Positions 6,582 through 8,491 of a stretch of 8,491 bases of DNA are shown here, in pieces; position 1 is the stretch's first letter; each line of letters begins with the position of its first letter. Both the position numbers and the translations under genes were made by a program. The notes beneath the pieces were generated by a model. It was given only the letters and a program-made list of their open reading frames with translations, searched no databases and was not told where the DNA came from. The stretch comes from Desulfovibrionaceae bacterium UBA930 (GTDB lineage Bacteria; Desulfobacterota; Desulfovibrionia; Desulfovibrionales; Desulfovibrionaceae), in NCBI GenBank assembly GCA_002293605.1, contig DBDO01000137.1, positions 272 to 8,762 of the forward strand. The letters are read 5' to 3'.

Positions 6582-6624
6582 ATCGCGCATGAAAGACTCA
6601 GAAGCACGATTTTAGGAGAAACAA

Positions 6625-7317
6625 GTGGTCAATTTCGAAGAAATATTCGAACGCATCAAGTTTGCTACAAACACCCGGACCCAGGTAGAACTGGCCGAGG
6701 TTTTGGATATCAGGCAATCAAGCATCTCGGATGCCAAGCGGAGAAATTCCGTCCCCTCCGATTGGTACATGAAACTTTTTGAACAGTTTGGCCTGAACCC
6801 GGACTGGCTGAAAAAAGGCAGCGGCCCCATGTATTTGCGTACCGACCAGGGCTATGCCCCGGTGGACGCCCCCGCTACCGGCGCGGCGGTCTGTGAGGAA
6901 AGCTCCCGCTATGGCGGCCCGGACGCCAAAAATATGATCGTGCAGGTGCACTCCACCCAGGCCAGCCAGGAAGAGGGAGAAAGCGAACTCGCCATCGGCA
7001 GGTTGAGCATTCCGCAATCCTTTGCCGGTCCCGGCACCTATGTGGTGCGGGCCGACTCCGCCGGCATGGAACCCGCCATTCTCAAAGGAGCCTACGTGGG
7101 CATGGATACCACAAGAAAACATGTCGCCTCGGGCGAAATGTACGGCGTCCGCCTGCCTTACGAAGGCATCGTCTTCAAACGCGTGTTCATGGATACGCAG
7201 AATAACCGCCTGATTCTGCGCAGCGATAACACCGCCCACCCTGAAGTAAGCCTCCCTGCCCAGGGCTATGAAGAACACATCGTGGGCCGCGTGGCCTGGG
7301 TGTTGCAACGCCTGTAA
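6625..7317 (+). CDS. CI-repressor-like transcriptional regulator with serine-less S24 domain
   Basis: A 230-residue DNA-binding regulator of the phage CI-repressor type. The N-terminal helix-turn-helix (about 5-70) matches the Phage_CI_repr family: TQVELAEVLDIRQSSISDAK (19-38), VPSDWYMKLFEQFGLNPDWL (43-62), then a GSGPMYL end. A linker of about 60 residues leads to an S24/LexA-like domain (about 128-230). In LexA, UmuD and lambda CI the nucleophile Ser directly precedes a Met; here the equivalent place is Gly147 (SAGMEPAI, with Ser145 two residues earlier), while the general-base lysine looks conserved (K185 in GIVFKRVF). No Ala-Gly cleavage site is seen at the usual distance, so self-cleavage on DNA damage seems unlikely. 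The GTG start has AGGAGAA 6 bases upstream. There are no other phage genes nearby; it is an orphan regulator, possibly of itself. Confidence 0.86.
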   Translation: MVNFEEIFERIKFATNTRTQVELAEVLDIRQSSISDAKRRNSVPSDWYMKLFEQFGLNPDWLKKGSGPMYLRTDQGYAPVDAPATGAAVCEESSRYGGPDAKNMIVQVHSTQASQEEGESELAIGRLSIPQSFAGPGTYVVRADSAGMEPAILKGAYVGMDTTRKHVASGEMYGVRLPYEGIVFKRVFMDTQNNRLILRSDNTAHPEVSLPAQGYEEHIVGRVAWVLQRL

Positions 7318-7334
7318 AACTGACCCGTGCCGCC

Positions 7335-7373
7335 GTTGCCGGAGCGCAATCCTTGAGATTCCCCTCCGGCAAC
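7335..7373. terminator. Strong hairpin after the regulator gene (10-bp perfect arms)
   Basis: GTTGCCGGAG (7335-7344) pairs perfectly with CTCCGGCAAC (7364-7373); an inner AATC/GATT stem (7348-7351 with 7357-7360) is closed by the loop CTTGA. It starts 17 bases after the regulator stop. The stem is stable, but no T-run follows (AGCAAGC), so termination would need help; it may instead protect the mRNA 3' end or separate the regulator from infA. Confidence 0.5.
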
Positions 7374-7423
7374 AGCAAGCGCGCGCAGGCTGGGGGATAA
7401 TGCGTTGACAAAGGGCCTGAAAC

Positions 7424-7456
7424 ATGACACGGAAAACGCTCTGTCATAAAAATTGA
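7424..7456 (+). CDS. Possible 10-codon leader peptide upstream of infA
   Basis: ATG to TGA reads MTRKTLCHKN, with AAGGG (7411-7415) 8 bases before the ATG. It lies between the GATAAT box and the T6 hairpin, the layout of a translation-linked attenuator. The peptide has two lysines and an arginine but no run of a single amino acid as classical leaders have. A frame this short arises easily by chance. If transcription starts after the TTGACA element it would not be transcribed. Speculative. Confidence 0.15.
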   Translation: MTRKTLCHKN

Positions 7457-7472
7457 GGCGACCGGAATCGCG

Positions 7473-7497
7473 CTTTCGCGCTGTCGAAAGGTTTTTT
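7473..7497 (+). terminator. Terminator-like hairpin with T6 tract in the infA leader
   Basis: CTTTCG (7473-7478), loop CGCTGT, CGAAAG (7485-7490), then G and six T (7492-7497). The shape is an intrinsic terminator, placed only 13 bases before the infA ATG and immediately before its Shine-Dalgarno. The stem is short (6 bp). GCGC (7470-7473) / GCGC (7478-7481) around TTTC is a mutually exclusive alternative. It may be an attenuator, or a terminator isolating infA from read-through. Confidence 0.4.
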
Positions 7498-7510
7498 CAG
7501 AAGGTACGGC

Positions 7511-7729
7511 ATGGCTAAAGAAGAAGCGCTTGAAATTGACGGCATCGTGCAGGAAGCCCTGCCCAATGCCATGTTCCGCGTTGAGCTGGAAAACGGGCAC
7601 GAAGTGCTGGCCCACATTTCCGGTAAGATGCGCAAATTTTATATCCGTATTTTACCCGGCGACAGGGTCAAGGTGGAACTCTCTCCCTATGACCTCACCC
7701 GGGGGCGGATTACCTACCGCATGAAGTAA
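7511..7729 (+). CDS. infA: Translation initiation factor IF-1
   Basis: Essential S1/OB-fold protein that binds the ribosomal A site with IF-2 and IF-3 during initiation. It is 72 residues, the canonical length, and collinear with E. coli IF-1 throughout: the opening MAKEEALEIDGIVQEALPNA, the central ENGHEVLAHISGKMRK block (27-42), and YIRILPGDRVKVELSPYDLT (44-63) ending RGRITYRMK. AGAAGG lies 6 bases upstream of the ATG. It follows the regulator gene by 193 bp, with a hairpin between them, and is followed immediately by its own GC-rich terminator, so it is probably a single-gene unit. The leader holds a T6 hairpin close to the start codon (described separately), which suggests control at the level of transcription elongation or translation. 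Identity is certain. Confidence 0.98.
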   Translation: MAKEEALEIDGIVQEALPNAMFRVELENGHEVLAHISGKMRKFYIRILPGDRVKVELSPYDLTRGRITYRMK

Positions 7730-7732
7730 GCC

Positions 7733-7755
7733 GACGGGGCACCGGCCCCGTCTTT
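7733..7755 (+). terminator. Intrinsic terminator of infA
   Basis: GACGGGGC (7733-7740) pairs perfectly with GCCCCGTC (7745-7752) over the tetraloop ACCG, followed by TTT. It begins 3 bases after the infA stop. The short T-run makes it moderate, but the stem is strong and the position ideal. Confidence 0.75.
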
Positions 7756-7817
7756 GCCTTCCATGCCCCGCAAGACTGGCGCAGGCGGTCCCACGCCCGC
7801 CCTTGTCCCGCACCCCC

Positions 7818-7839
7818 TTGCGAAAGCTCTCACTCGCAA
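7818..7839. repeat. Short inverted repeat before the Dabb gene
   Basis: TTGCGA (7818-7823) and TCGCAA (7834-7839) are exact inverses around 10 bases, ending 24 bases before the Dabb start codon. It could be an operator half-site pair or a leader hairpin. No recognisable -10/-35 pair lies in this C-rich gap (7756-7863). Confidence 0.25.
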
Positions 7840-7863
7840 CACTGCCAAGGCACTGGAGTCCCT

Positions 7864-8169
7864 ATGCTCACCCATATCGTTTGGTGGACCTTCAAAGAAG
7901 CAGCGCGCGGAAAAAGCGGCGCGGAAAACGCCGCCGAAGTGCGTGCGGCCCTGAACGGCCTGCGCGGAAAAATTACCGAACTTATCGATCTCTCGGTCAG
8001 CCTCACTGTGCTGGACAGTAGCACGGAAAAGGCCGAACTGATCCTGGTAACGCGCCACGATAACGCCGAAGGGCTGGCCGCTTACGCCGCACACCCGGAT
8101 CACCAAAAAGTCGCTGCCCTGCTCAAAGAAGCAGCGGCCTCACGGAAGGCCCTGGATTTTACTGATTAG
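7864..8169 (+). CDS. Dabb (stress-responsive alpha/beta-barrel) domain protein
   Basis: A 101-residue single-domain protein of the Dabb family, dimeric ferredoxin-like barrels first known as plant stress-responsive proteins and common in bacteria without a settled role. Visible signatures are the opening MLTHIVWWTFKEAA (His4 and the first strand), a middle strand AELILVTRHDNAEGLAAY (57-74), and the family-typical YAAHPDHQKVAALLKEA (74-90) before SRKALDFTD. Length fits a complete domain with no fusion. GGAG lies 5 bases before the ATG, supporting this start. It is separated from infA by that gene's terminator and by 134 bp, so it is probably transcribed alone, although no promoter is evident. 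A terminator-like hairpin starts 4 bases after the stop. Substrate is unknown; some relatives are small enzymes or haem- or metabolite-binding proteins, but the sequence does not decide. Confidence 0.92.
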   Translation: MLTHIVWWTFKEAARGKSGAENAAEVRAALNGLRGKITELIDLSVSLTVLDSSTEKAELILVTRHDNAEGLAAYAAHPDHQKVAALLKEAAASRKALDFTD

Positions 8170-8173
8170 GGTC

Positions 8174-8202
8174 AGCCCCCCTGTTACCTTGATGGGGGCT
8201 TT
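8174..8202 (+). terminator. Terminator-like hairpin after the Dabb gene
   Basis: AGCCCCC (8174-8180) pairs perfectly with GGGGGCT (8194-8200) over a 13-base loop, followed by TT. The GGGGG arm can instead pair with CCCCC at 8206-8210, and GCCCC (8213-8217) with GGGGC (8224-8228) forms a second hairpin followed by CTATTTT. One of these probably ends the Dabb mRNA. Confidence 0.55.
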
Positions 8203-8246
8203 CGTCCCCCAAGCCCCCTGGCAGGGGCCTATTTTGGATTTGTCCG

Positions 8247-8315
8247 GCCCCTGCACCCCCATTTCTGTTTTGCTTGCGTTTTGCGCTGACAAAGCAAAGC
8301 GAGGGGGTCTGGGGC
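8247..8315 (+). repeat. Long imperfect stem-loop with competing partner
   Basis: GCCCC (8247-8251) pairs with GGGGC (8311-8315), CCCCC (8256-8260) with GGGGG (8303-8307), and TTTGCTT (8269-8275) with AAGCAAA (8292-8298), giving 17 pairs in three helices. The GGGGC arm is also the left arm of a tight hairpin with GCCCC at 8320-8324 (loop GGTA), and that GCCCC can pair with GGGGC at 8334-8338. The folds exclude one another. Confidence 0.5.
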
Positions 8316-8350
8316 GGTAGCCCCAAAGGAATAGGGGCTGAACCTAGCCG

Positions 8351-8394
8351 TCCCCGACCCGGCATTTGCCGAAAGATGGCGGGGAGAGTTTTTT
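8351..8394 (+). terminator. Hairpin followed by T6
   Basis: TCCCCG (8351-8356) pairs perfectly with CGGGGA (8380-8385); an inner CGGC/GCCG stem (8360-8363 with 8368-8371) is closed by ATTT. GAG and six T (8389-8394) follow. This is the best U-tract in the region, but it lies about 180 bases after the last gene, so it may end a non-coding RNA. Confidence 0.5.
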
Positions 8395-8411
8395 ACTGGG
8401 GCCGCCCGGCC

Positions 8412-8469
8412 TCTACACTACAGCCGAAAGAATGCGGATAGGCCGCGCTCTTTCGGCCTTTTGTGTAGA
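8412..8469 (+). terminator. 58-base nested dyad, terminator-like
   Basis: GCCGAAAGA (8423-8431) pairs perfectly with TCTTTCGGC (8449-8457), and inside it TGCGG/CCGCG (8433-8437 with 8443-8447, one G-U pair) is closed by ATAGG. CTTTT follows. An outer pair TCTACAC (8412-8418) / GTGTAGA (8463-8469) encloses the whole, including the T-run. The inner hairpin with CTTTT reads as a plus-strand terminator; the outer arms are unusual. Confidence 0.6.
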
Positions 8470-8491
8470 AGCCTGCGGCTCTCAAAAATGG

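Larger units (their letters stand above)
6142..6624. other. Gene-free 483-bp region between hflC and the S24-like regulator
   Basis: No convincing coding sequence. The content is ordered: an 11-bp dyad (6168-6219), an 8-bp GC dyad (6231-6256), an AT-rich segment with palindromes and a -10-like box (6322-6370), then a GC-rich part with a long imperfect inverted repeat (6470-6581) and a GGTCGGAYAT direct repeat. The ribosome-binding site of the regulator closes the region. A 70-codon minus-strand frame (6378-6590) has no recognisable protein character. Confidence 0.7.
7374..7510 (+). promoter_or_regulatory. infA promoter/leader region
   Basis: Holds a perfect -35 hexamer TTGACA (7405-7410) without a good -10 at 16-18 bases, a GATAAT -10-like box (7396-7401) without a good -35, and CATAAA (7445-7450). 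The true start point cannot be chosen by eye. An inverted repeat ATGACA (7424-7429) / TGTCAT (7442-7447) and the T6 hairpin further down lie in the presumed leader. The infA ribosome-binding site is AGAAGG (7499-7504), 6 bases before the ATG. Confidence 0.4.
8170..8491. other. Gene-free, strongly structured GC-block region
   Basis: No convincing protein frame in 322 bases. The region is a run of about a dozen G4-5 or C4-5 blocks that can pair with each other in several ways, two terminator-like hairpins (8351-8394 and 8412-8469), and a repeated GCCGAAAGA 9-mer (8368-8376 and 8423-8431). It could hold a small RNA gene, a riboregulator for a gene beyond the window, or a dispersed REP-like repeat. 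Confidence 0.6.

Noticed and set aside
6378..6590. 70-codon minus-strand frame in the hflC-regulator gap
   Set aside because: No recognisable domain, no clear SD, mixed composition, and it overlaps the inverted-repeat structure.
6625..7317. Prophage or excisionase module suggested by a CI-like repressor
   Set aside because: No integrase, cro-like gene, lysis or structural genes, and no att-like direct repeat; the neighbours are housekeeping genes, so an orphan host regulator is more likely.
6718..7425. 235-codon minus-strand frame opposite the regulator
   Set aside because: Composition (many His, Ala, Gly, Phe) and lack of motifs mark it as a shadow of the CI-like regulator.
7425..7440. Sigma-54-like promoter TGACACG-N4-ACGCT
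   Set aside because: The invariant GG of the -24 element is GA and the -12 element is poor; no sigma-54 activator gene is visible.
8174..8338. CRISPR-like array from the repeated GCCCC/GGGGC blocks
   Set aside because: Repeats are only 5-7 bases, alternate in orientation and lack regular spacing.
8170..8491. tRNA, tmRNA or SRP RNA gene in the structured tail
   Set aside because: No acceptor/T-arm GTTCRA pattern, no tag-peptide frame, and no SRP GNAR tetraloop helix seen by eye.

Overview
The window looks like an ordinary chromosomal segment from a GC-rich Gram-negative bacterium, most likely a Desulfovibrio-type sulfate reducer (Desulfobacterota). That placement is inferred from the style of the HflK N-terminus, the IF-1 sequence, the CI-like S24 regulator and the GC-rich structured intergenic DNA. 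No search was run, so treat it as probable only. I see no rRNA, tRNA, CRISPR array, insertion sequence or obvious phage structural gene.

Layout. (1) Positions 1-2229, plus strand: the end of a MATE-family multidrug/metabolite exporter, followed 44 bp later by a DUF2156 (LPG-synthase-C / GNAT-like) protein. (2) Positions 2284-4070, minus strand: a two-Gate-domain (nucleoside-recognition / SpmA-SpmB-like) membrane protein, ribonuclease HI (rnhA), and a small single-span membrane protein translationally coupled to rnhA by an ATGA overlap. This block converges with block 1 at a hairpin and diverges from block 3. (3) Positions 4178-6141, plus strand: hflK and hflC, overlapping by ATGA, encoding the SPFH membrane complex that modulates FtsH. 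ftsH is not in the window. (4) Positions 6142-6624: a 483-bp gene-free stretch with several dyads and an AT-rich operator-like segment. (5) Positions 6625-8169, plus strand: an orphan CI-like repressor with an S24 fold lacking the catalytic serine, infA (translation initiation factor IF-1) with a structured leader and a terminator, and a Dabb (stress-responsive alpha/beta-barrel) protein. (6) Positions 8170-8491: a gene-free, highly structured tail of alternating GGGGC/GCCCC blocks and two good terminator-like hairpins, possibly an RNA gene or a dispersed repeat.

The genes do not form one pathway: they are housekeeping and envelope functions in separate units. I found no convincing undescribed multi-gene system. 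The items most worth checking are non-coding: the structured tail after the Dabb gene, the infA leader (10-codon mini-ORF plus a hairpin with a T6 tract just before the start codon), the operator-like DNA in front of the serine-less S24 regulator, and a promoter that would make the hflK mRNA leaderless.
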